DNA from: Streptomyces bungoensis
GTDB taxonomy: Bacteria > Actinomycetota > Actinomycetes > Streptomycetales > Streptomycetaceae
Length of the DNA stretch: 64,000 bases
Reading direction: 5' to 3'
Assembly (NCBI RefSeq): GCF_001514215.1
Contig: NZ_KQ948855.1
Coordinates: 62,001 to 126,000, forward strand
Shown here: one piece after another, positions 51,216 to 59,675 of the stretch
Layout of the letters: each line of letters opens with the position of its first letter
Position numbering within the stretch: the stretch's first letter is position 1
Made by a program: the position numbers and the translations under genes
Notes under the pieces: model-generated
What the model was told of the DNA's origin: nothing
Databases searched by the model: none
The model's input: only the letters and a program-made list of their open reading frames with translations

Positions 51216-52361
51216 TCAGGCCACCACCGCCGCCAGCCGGTGCACGTCCCGTGCCGTCCCCGTCACCCCCGACAGGAAGCCCTGGGCCCGTGGTGAGGCG
51301 TGGTCCGTCAGCCAGGTGGGGTCGATGTCGCAGACGGCCACGCGGACGCCCGTGCCGGTGAGGGCCAGGGGGAGGGTGTGGACGACCGTGGAGGGGAAGC
51401 TGAGGATGGTGCGGCCGATGGGGCCGCGGCGGGCTATCAGTTCCAGGGGGAGGTCGGGGCGGACTATCTCCAGGCCCGTCTCGGCGGCCAGGCGGTGGAG
51501 TTTGTCGGTGCTCTCGCGGCGGTGGGCGAAGTAGCGGGTGGCGCCGTGGGTCTTGGCGAGGTTGCGCACGGCGTCGAGGTAGCGGTCGCCGTCCACGACT
51601 CCCGTCTCCACCAGGGAGGTGCCGACCATGTCGGCCGTCTTCGTGATGCGGGGCGGGCCGAAGCGGGCGCGGGTCCAGGCGAAGTCGTTCGCGGTGACCG
51701 TGACGCCGTCCGGGACCTCCGTCATCGGCATGGAGGAGAACACCTCGACCCTGCGGCGGGCGCTCGGGGTCAGGCGGCGGCGGGCCGAGGAGGAGACCGG
51801 CGCGAAGAGCAGGTCGCGCGGGCCGGGGCGGCCGCCCTTGCGGTGCCAGCGGACCAGGCGTTCGCCGCGGGCGAGCTGGGCGACGAACTCCATCGTCGCC
51901 GTGCCGTCGTCCACGACGACCAGGTCACGGGCGCGCGTGATGGTCAGCAGGAGCTGGACGTAGCGGGAGAAGGGGTCTCCCATGACGATCCGGTCGGCGC
52001 GGCGCAGGGGGCCCGCGAGGCCGCCGATGGTGTGGAAGGGGGCCGTGGTGCCGCCGCGGGCCTCCTCCCAGCGCACCCCGTACCCCTCGTCCCGGGCCAG
52101 GTCCGCCATGCGGCGCAGCTGGCCGCGGGTCATGGGGTCGGTCGGGGAGAGGACGACGACGGTGAGCTCCGCGCCGGCCGGGGTCGGGCCGCCGGCCACC
52201 GTCCGCCTCACCTGTGAGGGCAAGGACGGCAGGGAGTCCTGCCCGGCGCCGCGCAGGCCGTGCAGGTGGGCCCACTCCAGTACGTTCAGCAGCTGTACCG
52301 GGCTCTCCACGAAGGCGAGCGTGTGGGCGGGGTGGCCGGCGTGACCGGCGCGGGGGCTCAT
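51216..52361 (-). CDS. Polysialyltransferase-like glycosyltransferase
   Basis: 381 aa. Opening T-L-A-F-V-E-S-P-V-Q-L-L-N-V-L-E-W and internal D-R-I-V-M-G-D-P-F-S-R-Y, V-V-V-D-D-G-T-A-T, Y-F-A-H-R-R-E-S and S-F-P-S-T-V-V-H-T resemble bacterial GT-B sialyl/polysialyltransferases (CMP-nonulosonate-using). Last of a four-gene minus-strand unit (55951 to 51216), 44 bases after the neuB-type gene. Probably transfers Kdn or a related nonulosonic acid to the growing polymer or linkage unit. Cytosolic face enzyme, no transmembrane helix. Acceptor unknown. Confidence 0.72.
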   Translation of the reverse strand: MSPRAGHAGHPAHTLAFVESPVQLLNVLEWAHLHGLRGAGQDSLPSLPSQVRRTVAGGPTPAGAELTVVVLSPTDPMTRGQLRRMADLARDEGYGVRWEEARGGTTAPFHTIGGLAGPLRRADRIVMGDPFSRYVQLLLTITRARDLVVVDDGTATMEFVAQLARGERLVRWHRKGGRPGPRDLLFAPVSSSARRRLTPSARRRVEVFSSMPMTEVPDGVTVTANDFAWTRARFGPPRITKTADMVGTSLVETGVVDGDRYLDAVRNLAKTHGATRYFAHRRESTDKLHRLAAETGLEIVRPDLPLELIARRGPIGRTILSFPSTVVHTLPLALTGTGVRVAVCDIDPTWLTDHASPRAQGFLSGVTGTARDVHRLAAVVA

Positions 52362-52405
52362 CGGGGTACGACCGTCCCGTCGTAAGGGAGTCAGGAGAGC
52401 GGGGG

Positions 52406-53344
52406 TCAGACCGCGACCGGCTCGCCCGCCGCGGCCGCGATGTCCGCCTCGGCGACGACGCCGGTGACGCGGCGCAGCTTCTTCATCGGGCCGAGCTCGG
52501 AGTCGTAGACCTTCTTGACGCCGTCACCGAGGGACGCCTCGATGGTGCGGATGTCGCGGACCAGGCGGGTCAGGCCCTGCGGCTCGACGGAGGCGGCCTG
52601 GTCGGAGCCCCACATGGCGCGGTCGAGGGTGATGTGGCGCTCGACGAAGGTGGCGCCGAGGGCGACGGCGGCCAGCGTGGTCTGCAGGCCGGTCTCGTGG
52701 CCGGAGTAGCCGATCGGGACGTTCGGGTACTCCTTCTCCAGCGTGTTGATCACGCGGAGGTTCAGCTCCTCGGCCTTCGCCGGGTAGGTGGAGGTGGCGT
52801 GGCACAGCAGGATGTTGTCCGAGCCGAGGACCTCGACCGCGTGGCGGATCTGGCGCGGGGTCGACATGCCGGTGGACAGGATGATCGTGCGGCCGGTGGC
52901 GCGCAGGGCGCGCAGCAGCTCGTCGTCGGTCAGGGAGGCGGACGCCACCTTGTGCGCCGGGACGTCGAACTTCTCCAGGAAGGCGACGGCCTCGGTGTCC
53001 CACGGGGAGGCGAACCAGGCGATGCCCTTCTCCTTGCAGTACTCGTCGATCTGGCGGTACTCGTCCTCGCCGAACTCCACCCGGTGGCGGTAGTCGATGT
53101 AGGTCATGCGGCCCCAGGGGGTGTCGCGCTCGATGTCCCACTGGTCGCGCGGGGTGCAGATCTCCGGCGTGCGCTTCTGGAACTTCACGGCGTCGCAGCC
53201 GGCCTCGGCGGCCACGTCGATCAGCTTGAACGCGTTCTCCAGCTCACCGTTGTGGTTGATGCCGATCTCGCCGCAGATGTAGACCGGGCGGCCGGGGCCG
53301 GCCTCGCGCGAACCGAAGGTACGGATACGGGAGTTGGTGCTCAT
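52406..53344 (-). CDS. neuB: N-acetylneuraminate/Kdn synthase (NeuB-type) lacking the SAF domain
   Basis: 312 aa. NeuB TIM barrel with G-E-I-G-I-N-H-N-G near 22, V-K-F-Q-K-R, M-T-Y-I-D-Y-R, L-S-T-G-M-S-T, G-Y-S-G-H-E-T-G and V-E-R-H-I-T-L-D-R; it condenses PEP with ManNAc, Man or their 6-phosphates. The C-terminal antifreeze-like SAF domain (about 55-60 residues), which contributes to the active site of the partner subunit in typical NeuB, is missing: the protein ends shortly after K-L-R-R-V-T-G. ATG 53344 with AAGGA upstream; 13 bases separate it from the neuA-type gene. S. coelicolor wall contains Kdn polymer (teichulosonic acid), so Kdn is the likely product. Confidence 0.88.
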   Translation of the reverse strand: MSTNSRIRTFGSREAGPGRPVYICGEIGINHNGELENAFKLIDVAAEAGCDAVKFQKRTPEICTPRDQWDIERDTPWGRMTYIDYRHRVEFGEDEYRQIDEYCKEKGIAWFASPWDTEAVAFLEKFDVPAHKVASASLTDDELLRALRATGRTIILSTGMSTPRQIRHAVEVLGSDNILLCHATSTYPAKAEELNLRVINTLEKEYPNVPIGYSGHETGLQTTLAAVALGATFVERHITLDRAMWGSDQAASVEPQGLTRLVRDIRTIEASLGDGVKKVYDSELGPMKKLRRVTGVVAEADIAAAAGEPVAV

Positions 53345-53357
53345 GGCTGAGATGTCC

Positions 53358-54596
53358 TTACTTGGGGAGGGAATCGAGAGAGGGGCCGAGGATCCAGCTG
53401 GCGATCTCCCGGATCGCGCCGTCACCGCCGGGGACGGTGGTGACCGCGCGTGCGGCGCCGCGTACGACGTCGTGGGCGCTTCCGACCGCCACCGGCCAGC
53501 CGACGAGGGCGAAGCAGGGGAGGTCGTTGACGTCGTTGCCGACGTAGAGCACGCGCTCCGGCGCGATGCCCTGTTCCTCGCACCACTGCTTGAGGGCGAG
53601 GTCCTTGCGGTCGATGCCGTGCAGCACCGGGAGCTTCAGCTTCCGGGCCCGGGCGGCGACCACCGGGTTCTGTTCCGTGGACAGGATCAGCATCCGCAGA
53701 CCGCTCCTGCGCAGGGCGGCGATGCCGAGCCCGTCTCCGCGGTGCACGGAGACGAACTCCCGTCCGTCGGAGTCGATCAGCACCCGGTCGTCGGTCTGGG
53801 TGCCGTCGAAGTCGAGGACTACGGCGTCGATGTCGTCGTAGGTGGGGAGCGAACCGGGGAGGTCCGCGTCGAAGAGGGGGGCCAGGGCGCGGGCCCGGGC
53901 CAGGTCGTGCGGGTCGTCGATCTCCAGCACGCGCGCGGGGTCGGTGCGGACGAGTTCCGTGCGGCCGAAGAAGCGGTGCCCGTGCTCGCGGAAGCCCGCC
54001 GCGTCCATGGCGTAGGCGGCGCCCGTCTCCAGGAAGTCCTGGGGGCGGTCCTGGCGGCGCGGGCGGTAGGCCTTGTCGTGGTTGACGCCCACCCCGCCCT
54101 GGGGCTCCGTGTCGGCCTCGCGCCACACGAAGCCGTGGAAGGGGGCCACGGTCACCGCCGTGTCCGCGCCGTCCTCGGCGACCGCGCCGGCCACCCCGTC
54201 GATGTCCTCGCGGACGAGGAACGGGCTGGTGCACTGCACGAGCAGGACCACGTCGACCGCCGCGCCGTGCAGCGCCTCGTGGGCGTCCATGGCGTGCAGC
54301 ACCGCGGCCTCGGAGGTCGCCGTGTCCCCGGCGATGGCGGCCGGGCGCAGCACGACCTCGGCGCCGGCCTCGCGGGCGGCGGCGGCTATGGCCTGGTCGT
54401 CGGTGGAGACGACGACGTCGGTCACCAGCCGGGTGGCCCGGCACTCGCGCACCGCGCGGGCCACCAGCGGGACCCCGCCGACGGGGGCGAGGTTCTTCGC
54501 GGGCACGCCCTTGGAGCCGCCGCGCGCGGGGATCACCGCGAGCACGCGGCGCACCGAAGCGCCCTGGCCCGCTTCCGGGTTGGCCGGGTTGGACAT
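53358..54596 (-). CDS. neuA: CMP-nonulosonate cytidylyltransferase fused to a HAD phosphatase
   Basis: 412 aa bifunctional protein. Residues about 15-240: NeuA-type cytidylyltransferase with V-I-P-A-R-G-G-S-K-G-V-P-A-K-N near 22, L-V-Q-C-T-S-P-F and F-L-E-T-G-A-A-Y. Residues about 255-412: HAD domain of the KdsC/NANP type with V-L-D-F-D-G-T-Q-T-D-D (both Asp of motif I), L-I-L-S-T, K-D in I-D-R-K-D-L and V-G-N-D-V-N-D motif IV. The fusion could dephosphorylate a 9-phosphate product and activate the sugar with CTP. Mammalian CMAS has the same domain order. Start ATG 54596 with AGGAGA upstream. Confidence 0.9.
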   Translation of the reverse strand: MSNPANPEAGQGASVRRVLAVIPARGGSKGVPAKNLAPVGGVPLVARAVRECRATRLVTDVVVSTDDQAIAAAAREAGAEVVLRPAAIAGDTATSEAAVLHAMDAHEALHGAAVDVVLLVQCTSPFLVREDIDGVAGAVAEDGADTAVTVAPFHGFVWREADTEPQGGVGVNHDKAYRPRRQDRPQDFLETGAAYAMDAAGFREHGHRFFGRTELVRTDPARVLEIDDPHDLARARALAPLFDADLPGSLPTYDDIDAVVLDFDGTQTDDRVLIDSDGREFVSVHRGDGLGIAALRRSGLRMLILSTEQNPVVAARARKLKLPVLHGIDRKDLALKQWCEEQGIAPERVLYVGNDVNDLPCFALVGWPVAVGSAHDVVRGAARAVTTVPGGDGAIREIASWILGPSLDSLPK

Positions 54597-54637
54597 GGGG
54601 TCTCCTTGGAAGGTCCCGGGAAAGCCTGGGAGGGTCG

Positions 54638-55951
54638 TCACAGCTCCCCCATCCGGCGGATCACCGGGGCGACGCGCTGCACGCCGTGGCGGTAGGCGCC
54701 CCGCGCGGCGCGGCGGACGATCTGGCGGACCGGTCCGGGCTCCTTGTCGGCGGCGGGCGCGCCGGGCAGCGGCACGCCGTCGGGGCCGAGGTGGTGCCGG
54801 GCGAGGATGCCGGGGAGATAGCCGGGTGCGGTCGCGGGGGTGTAGTAGGGGGTCAGGGGCGGCAGGCCGCCGGGGCGGCCGAGCAGCTTGGTGATGCGTG
54901 CGCGGGCGGTGTCGAAGGCCGTCGCGTAGCCGCCGTCGGCGGCGACGCCCTGCCGGGCCACCCACTCCTCGTCCGGCGCCGGCCGGTGCCCGGCGTCGAG
55001 CTGGTCCCAGGAGGCGAGGCAGCCGGAGCCGGTGAAGTGGTGGTTGCCGAGCGCCTCGCGCACGCCCAGGTCGGTCAGGACGACCGTGGGGACGCGGCGG
55101 TGCAGGGCTTCGAGGGCGGCCGTGGAGCTGACGGTGACCAGCAGGTCGGTGCGGTCCAGCACCTCCCCCATGTGGCCGTAGACCAGGCGGAAGTTGGCGG
55201 GCAGATCCCTGCCCTGGACCAGCTTCTGGTACGGCAGCTCCTCGATGTGGGTGGTGTGCTCGCCGGGCTTGGAGCGCAGCTTCAGCAGCACCTCGCGCTC
55301 GGGGTGCCTGCGGGCGTGCTCGATCAGCCGGTTCAGCAGGTACGTACGGTCCTTGCGGCTCGCCGGCACGGACGGCTGGGCCGCGAACACCACCGTGTAG
55401 GGGTCGTGTTCGCCGGTGTACGGCGCCCCGCCGAGGAAGGGCAGCGCGACCTCGGTGACCGAGGAGGCGTCGGCGCCCACACCCTCGTACACGGCACGGA
55501 ACCGGTCCGCGTCGTGGCGGGAGTTGGCGAGGACGAGGTCCGCGCCGTGCCGCAGCAGCAGGCCGTCGGCGAGCTTCTCGTAGACGACACCGACGTAGCC
55601 GGTGACGACGACGGGCCGCTCGCCGGTGCCGGCCCAGACGGCGCGCAGCCCGTGCAGCATGGCCTGGACGCCGCCGCCGACCAGCGCGAGGACGAGGACG
55701 TCGTACGACCCCTCCCGCATGGCGCGCAGGAACTCCACGCCGGTGACCTCGCGCAGGGAGTCGGCGTGGACGCCGACCTCCTGCAGCTGGCGGGCGGTGG
55801 GGGTGGCCCGGCCCCGCAGGAGGTAGCCGTCGAGGCGGATTCCGTCGCCGGTGGGGGTGACGCGCTGCGCGGTGAGCGCGCCCCACTTCCACCGGGTGTC
55901 GGAATCGGCGAGGACGGCGACCCGCAGGGAGTTCGTAGCACTTGCTGGCAC
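54638..55951 (-). CDS. Glycosyltransferase-like protein of the wall-polymer locus (DUF6716-type)
   Basis: 437 aa GT-B-like. Motifs: R-V-A-V-L-A-D-S-D-T-R-W-K-W-G near the N-terminus, V-V-V-T-G-Y-V-G-V-V-Y-E-K near 120, L-L-K-L-R-S-K-P-G-E near 240 (position of an HP-like donor motif), and L-V-T-V-S-S-T-A-A-L-E-A-L near 285 (Ser-rich S-motif of polysialyltransferases). First gene of the minus-strand unit. GTG 55951 lies seven bases after TAGCGT, so I prefer it to the ATG at 55990. Likely adds sugars to the nonulosonic acid polymer; exact linkage unknown. Confidence 0.72.
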   Translation of the reverse strand: MPASATNSLRVAVLADSDTRWKWGALTAQRVTPTGDGIRLDGYLLRGRATPTARQLQEVGVHADSLREVTGVEFLRAMREGSYDVLVLALVGGGVQAMLHGLRAVWAGTGERPVVVTGYVGVVYEKLADGLLLRHGADLVLANSRHDADRFRAVYEGVGADASSVTEVALPFLGGAPYTGEHDPYTVVFAAQPSVPASRKDRTYLLNRLIEHARRHPEREVLLKLRSKPGEHTTHIEELPYQKLVQGRDLPANFRLVYGHMGEVLDRTDLLVTVSSTAALEALHRRVPTVVLTDLGVREALGNHHFTGSGCLASWDQLDAGHRPAPDEEWVARQGVAADGGYATAFDTARARITKLLGRPGGLPPLTPYYTPATAPGYLPGILARHHLGPDGVPLPGAPAADKEPGPVRQIVRRAARGAYRHGVQRVAPVIRRMGEL

Positions 55952-55958
55952 GTCGAAG

Positions 55959-55964
55959 ACGCTA
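55959..55964 (-). promoter_or_regulatory. -10 box of the minus-strand polymer operon
   Basis: TAGCGT seven bases before GTG 55951. It has the same spacing as the divergent GT2 gene's TAACGT. Confidence 0.45.
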
Positions 55965-56136
55965 GGAAGCCATTCCGAGGTTCCGCCCAACCCGAAAGCA
56001 ACAGACGGTTAACAGCACATCGCCGAATGGCGAATCGGGCCGGGAACGCGCGGGAAAAAGGCCTGGTTCACAGCTTCGCCATACGTCGTTCACCCGGCAT
56101 CAAGCAGGGCGTCAAGACGAATGACGGGCTTCGCCC

Positions 56137-56142
56137 TAACGT
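56137..56142 (+). promoter_or_regulatory. -10 box of the plus-strand polymer operon
   Basis: TAACGT seven bases before GTG 56150. The two divergent promoters are about 185 bases apart. Confidence 0.45.
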
Positions 56143-56149
56143 CCCTGGC

Positions 56150-57127
56150 GTGGTCAAGCTCTCCGTCATCGTGCCGTTCTACAACGTGCAGCAATACGCG
56201 CCCGACACCCTCAGGAGTCTGAGCGCGAACGCGCGTGAGGACTTCGAATTCATTCTCGTCGACGACTGTTCCCGCGACGGGACACCAGACATCCTCGCGC
56301 GCGCGGAGCGCGAGCTGCCGGGCGCGGTCCTCGTCCGGCACGAGCGGAACGGGGGGCTGGCGACCGCGCGCAACACCGGCATCGACCGGGCGCGCGGCGA
56401 GTACCTGACCTTCCTGGACGGCGACGACTGGCTCGCTCCCGGCTACCTCCCGCGGCTGGTCTCGGCCGTCGAGGAACTGGGCTGCGACTTCGTGCGCACC
56501 GACCATGTGCAGTGCACGGCGCGGGCCCGCGCCGTGCACCGGGTGCCGGTCGGGCGGCGGAACGTGGTGCTCGACCCGCGCGAGGCGATACTGCCCGCCG
56601 ACCGGTCCACGTCGGTGGACTACGCGTACGCGTGGGCGGGCGTCTACCACCGCCGGCTGGTGGACCGGGGGCTGCTGCACTTCACCGACGGGCTGCGCAC
56701 GGCCGAGGACCGGCCGTGGATCTGGAAGCTGCACCGGGAGGCGGAGTCCTTCGCCGCGGTGAGTCTCCTCGGCGTGTTCTACCGGCGCGGGGTCGCCTCG
56801 TCACTCACCCAGATCGGCGACATACGCCAGCTCGATTTCATTCGCGCCTTCGACCAGGTCGTCGCGGAAACCGCCACGGACCCGGAGGCGGACGCGCTGC
56901 TGCCGAAGGCCGTCCGCACGTATTGCGCCATCATTTCCCATCATCTGGGATCCATCGAAAGGTTCGAGCCCGCGGTGGCGAAGAAACTGAAATCCCTGAG
57001 TGCCGCCGCGCTGCGGCGCATGCCGCAGGACGTGCTGGACGAGGCGCTGGACTCCATGGACCTGCTGCGCGCCACCAAGCTGCGCCGGCTGCGCCGCCGT
57101 CCCGCCCCCGCGGGAGCCGCCGCGTGA
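56150..57127 (+). CDS. Family 2 glycosyltransferase
   Basis: 325 aa. GT-A fold: V-I-V-P-F-Y-N near residue 6-12, L-V-D-D-C-S-R-D-G-T (nucleotide site), and F-L-D-G-D-D-W (D-x-D metal site) near 88, followed by a basic helical C-terminus without transmembrane helices. GTG 56150 (V-V-K-L-S-V-I) is the only start matching the family N-terminus and lies seven bases from TAACGT. Coupled by a GTGA overlap to the polysialyltransferase-like gene. It probably adds a hexose branch or primer to the wall polymer; Kdn polymers of streptomycetes carry galactose, in line with this. Confidence 0.87.
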   Translation: MVKLSVIVPFYNVQQYAPDTLRSLSANAREDFEFILVDDCSRDGTPDILARAERELPGAVLVRHERNGGLATARNTGIDRARGEYLTFLDGDDWLAPGYLPRLVSAVEELGCDFVRTDHVQCTARARAVHRVPVGRRNVVLDPREAILPADRSTSVDYAYAWAGVYHRRLVDRGLLHFTDGLRTAEDRPWIWKLHREAESFAAVSLLGVFYRRGVASSLTQIGDIRQLDFIRAFDQVVAETATDPEADALLPKAVRTYCAIISHHLGSIERFEPAVAKKLKSLSAAALRRMPQDVLDEALDSMDLLRATKLRRLRRRPAPAGAAA

Positions 57128-58458
57128 GCACCCAGATCTTCCAGGCGTCGACGCTGTACGGCACGGCCACGCTCGCCGCCGCCCTGGACTCCGGCTGCTT
57201 CCGCCCGGCCGGCCGGCGGATCCTGCTGGTCTGCAACAACGCGGCCACGCCCGAGACCACGCCCGGCCTGGACGAGATGCCCGGGTTCGAGAAGCTGCGC
57301 GACCGCTTCGACGACGTGATCTCCTACAACGAGACGATCTTCCCGTTCCACCCGGGCGGCTGGGCGCCCCGCGTCGACGACCTGCCGCTCTGGGAGCGTT
57401 TCCTGCGCCACGAGTGGCAGCTGGGCGACGAGGACGTCGAACTGGCGGTGGAGTCGATCCAGGTCAACCCGTCCCTGGCGCTCGCGCAGATCTTCACCGG
57501 CGCCCCGGTCACGGTCTACGCCGACGGACTCATGAGCTACGGCCCGACCCGCAACAAGATCGACCCGCTGGTCGGCACCCGCGTGGACCGCGTGCTCCAC
57601 CTCGACCTGGTGCCCGGCCTGGAGCCGCTGCTGCTCACCGAGTTCGCCGTGCCCGGCGAGATCGTGCCGACGCCCGCCTTCACCAAGGTGCTCGCCGAAC
57701 TCGCCCCGCTCGGCGACGGCCTCCCGGCGGTCGAGGAACCCGCGCTGCTGCTCGGCCAGTACCTGTCCGCGCTGGAGATCCTCACCCCGGAGCAGGAGGA
57801 GGCCCTGCACGTCCGGATGCTGAAGGGCGCGGTCGCGCTCGGCCACACCCGGGTGGTGTTCAAGCCGCACCCCAGTGCCCCGGCCCGCTTCACCCGCTCC
57901 CTGGAGCAGGAGGCGGAGAGGCTGGGCGCCGAGCTGACCGTGCTCGACACGCCGGTCCTCGCCGAGGTGCTGTACCAGCGGATGCGTCCGGCGCTGGTCG
58001 TCGGCTGCTTCTCCACCGCCCTGCTCACCGCCTCCGCACTCTACGGCCTCCCGGTCGCCCGGGTCGGCACCGAACTGCTGCTGGAGCGGCTGACGCCGTA
58101 CGAGAACAGCAACCGGGTGCCGGTCACCCTCGTGGACGCCCTGCTGCCCGAGCTCGGCGACCGCGCCGCCGTCACCGCGCAGCGCCCGGGCATGGACGTG
58201 GCGGCGCTGGGCGCGCTGGTGCGTGCCGTCGGCTTCGCGATGCAGCCGAAGATCCTGCCGGGGCTGCGACCGGAGGCGGAGGGCTGGCTCGCCGGGAACC
58301 TGGACCAGCGGACGCTGCGCTACTTCAAGCGCAAGCGGCTGACGTCGCTGGCGCTGCCCGGCGGGGTGCCAGCCCAGCTGGCGTTCATCCCGCGCAACGC
58401 CACCGTGCGCCGGATGGCCCGCAAGGCGCGCGGTCTGCGCAGGTCGGTGCGGCGTTGA
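57124..58458 (+). CDS. Polysialyltransferase family protein
   Basis: 444 aa. Matches the bacterial polysialyltransferase (POLYST) family: H-P motif V-V-F-K-P-H-P-S near 245 and S motif G-C-F-S-T-A-L-L near 294, both used to bind the CMP donor. N-terminus T-Q-I-F-Q-A-S-T-L-Y-G-T-A-T-L-A. It is the best candidate for the polymerase building the poly-nonulosonic acid chain from the CMP-sugar made by the divergent neuA-type gene. GTG 57124 overlaps the GT2 stop. The C-terminus is very basic and may contact membrane or anionic polymer. Confidence 0.84.
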   Translation: MSTQIFQASTLYGTATLAAALDSGCFRPAGRRILLVCNNAATPETTPGLDEMPGFEKLRDRFDDVISYNETIFPFHPGGWAPRVDDLPLWERFLRHEWQLGDEDVELAVESIQVNPSLALAQIFTGAPVTVYADGLMSYGPTRNKIDPLVGTRVDRVLHLDLVPGLEPLLLTEFAVPGEIVPTPAFTKVLAELAPLGDGLPAVEEPALLLGQYLSALEILTPEQEEALHVRMLKGAVALGHTRVVFKPHPSAPARFTRSLEQEAERLGAELTVLDTPVLAEVLYQRMRPALVVGCFSTALLTASALYGLPVARVGTELLLERLTPYENSNRVPVTLVDALLPELGDRAAVTAQRPGMDVAALGALVRAVGFAMQPKILPGLRPEAEGWLAGNLDQRTLRYFKRKRLTSLALPGGVPAQLAFIPRNATVRRMARKARGLRRSVRR

Positions 58459-58466
58459 GGCGCCCG

Positions 58467-59669
58467 GTGAACGTCCGCCGACGAGTTGGCGGCCCGGGAG
58501 CCCGGCGGCCCGGTCCGTGGCGTGAGGCGCCGAGTGCCGCCGAGGCGTCCCGCACCACGTCCGCTTCGTCCCCCACCCTCGACGCCGTTCCCGCCGCGCC
58601 GTCCGCCCCCGGCGGGCGCCGGAGCCGGCTGCTCGCCCTGGACGGCCTGCGCCTGGCGGCCGCCCTGCTGGTCTGCCTCTACCACTACGCCGGACGCGGC
58701 GGCCCGGTCGCCGCGTCCTGGCACCAGCACCCGGCCCACGTCTTCCCGACCCTGTCCCGGGTGGCCGTCTACGGCTGCCTGGGCGTGCAGTTCTTCTTCG
58801 TCATCAGCGGTTTCGTCATCTGCATGAGCAGCTGGGGCCGCACCCTGGGCGACTTCTTCCGCTCCCGCGTGGCCCGCCTCTACCCCGCCTACTGGGTCGC
58901 CCTGGTCCTGGTGACCGCGGCGGCCGTCGCCCTCCCGGCCGTCGTGCACCCGGTCCGCCTCGACGAGTTCCTGGTCAACCTGACGATGCTGCAGCAGCCC
59001 ATGGGTGCCACCCGGGTGCTGGGCGTGTGCTGGACGCTCTGGGTGGAGGTGCGCTTCTACGCGCTGTTCGCGCTGTTCGTCGTCGCGCGGGGAGTCACCT
59101 ACCGGCGGGTGGTGCTGTTCGCCTGCGTCTGGACGCTCGCGGCCGCCGTGTGCCGCACGTCCGGCAACGAGCTGACGGACCAGCTGCTCATGCCGGAGTA
59201 CGCGCCCTTCTTCGTCGGCGGTCTGGCCCTGTACCTGATCCACCGCTTCGGCAGCGACCTGCTGCTGTGGGGCATCGTCGCGGTGTCCTGGCTGCTCGCG
59301 CAGAGCGAGGCCACGCAGGGTCTGTGGCACCCGGGCGCCCCCGGCGGCGTCCACCGCGACCCGTACGTGGTCGTGCTGATCGTCACCGTGGCCTTCGCCG
59401 CCGTGGCCGCCGTGGCGCTGGGGTGGACCCGGTGGGCCTCCTGGCCCTGGCTGGTGACGGCCGGGGCGCTGACGTACCCGTTCTACCTGGTCCACGAGCA
59501 CCTGGGCTGGTTCGTCATCCGGGTGCTGCACCGGGGGCTGGGTCTGCCGCCGTGGCCGACGCTCGCCGTGACCGTCCTGGGCATGCTGCTGCTGGCCTGG
59601 CTGATCCACCGCTTCGTGGAGACGCCGTTGGGCCCGCGGCTGAAGCGGGCCCTGAAGCGGCCGGCGTGA
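58467..59669 (+). CDS. Membrane O-acyltransferase (acyltransferase 3 family)
   Basis: 400 aa, about ten hydrophobic helices after a ~50-residue Arg/Ser/Pro-rich cytoplasmic N-terminus. Family marks: L-D-G-L-R-L-A-A-A at the first helix, Y-H-Y-A-G-R with the catalytic His, F-F-F-V-I-S-G-F-V-I, F-x-x-x-R-x-x-R-L-Y-P and W-T-L-W-V-E-V. OafA/NodX relatives O-acetylate exported polysaccharides; here the nonulosonic acid polymer is the natural target by position, eight bases after the polysialyltransferase gene. Start GTG 58467 with GAGG upstream. Confidence 0.85.
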   Translation: MNVRRRVGGPGARRPGPWREAPSAAEASRTTSASSPTLDAVPAAPSAPGGRRSRLLALDGLRLAAALLVCLYHYAGRGGPVAASWHQHPAHVFPTLSRVAVYGCLGVQFFFVISGFVICMSSWGRTLGDFFRSRVARLYPAYWVALVLVTAAAVALPAVVHPVRLDEFLVNLTMLQQPMGATRVLGVCWTLWVEVRFYALFALFVVARGVTYRRVVLFACVWTLAAAVCRTSGNELTDQLLMPEYAPFFVGGLALYLIHRFGSDLLLWGIVAVSWLLAQSEATQGLWHPGAPGGVHRDPYVVVLIVTVAFAAVAAVALGWTRWASWPWLVTAGALTYPFYLVHEHLGWFVIRVLHRGLGLPPWPTLAVTVLGMLLLAWLIHRFVETPLGPRLKRALKRPA

Positions 59670-59675
59670 GGCGCC

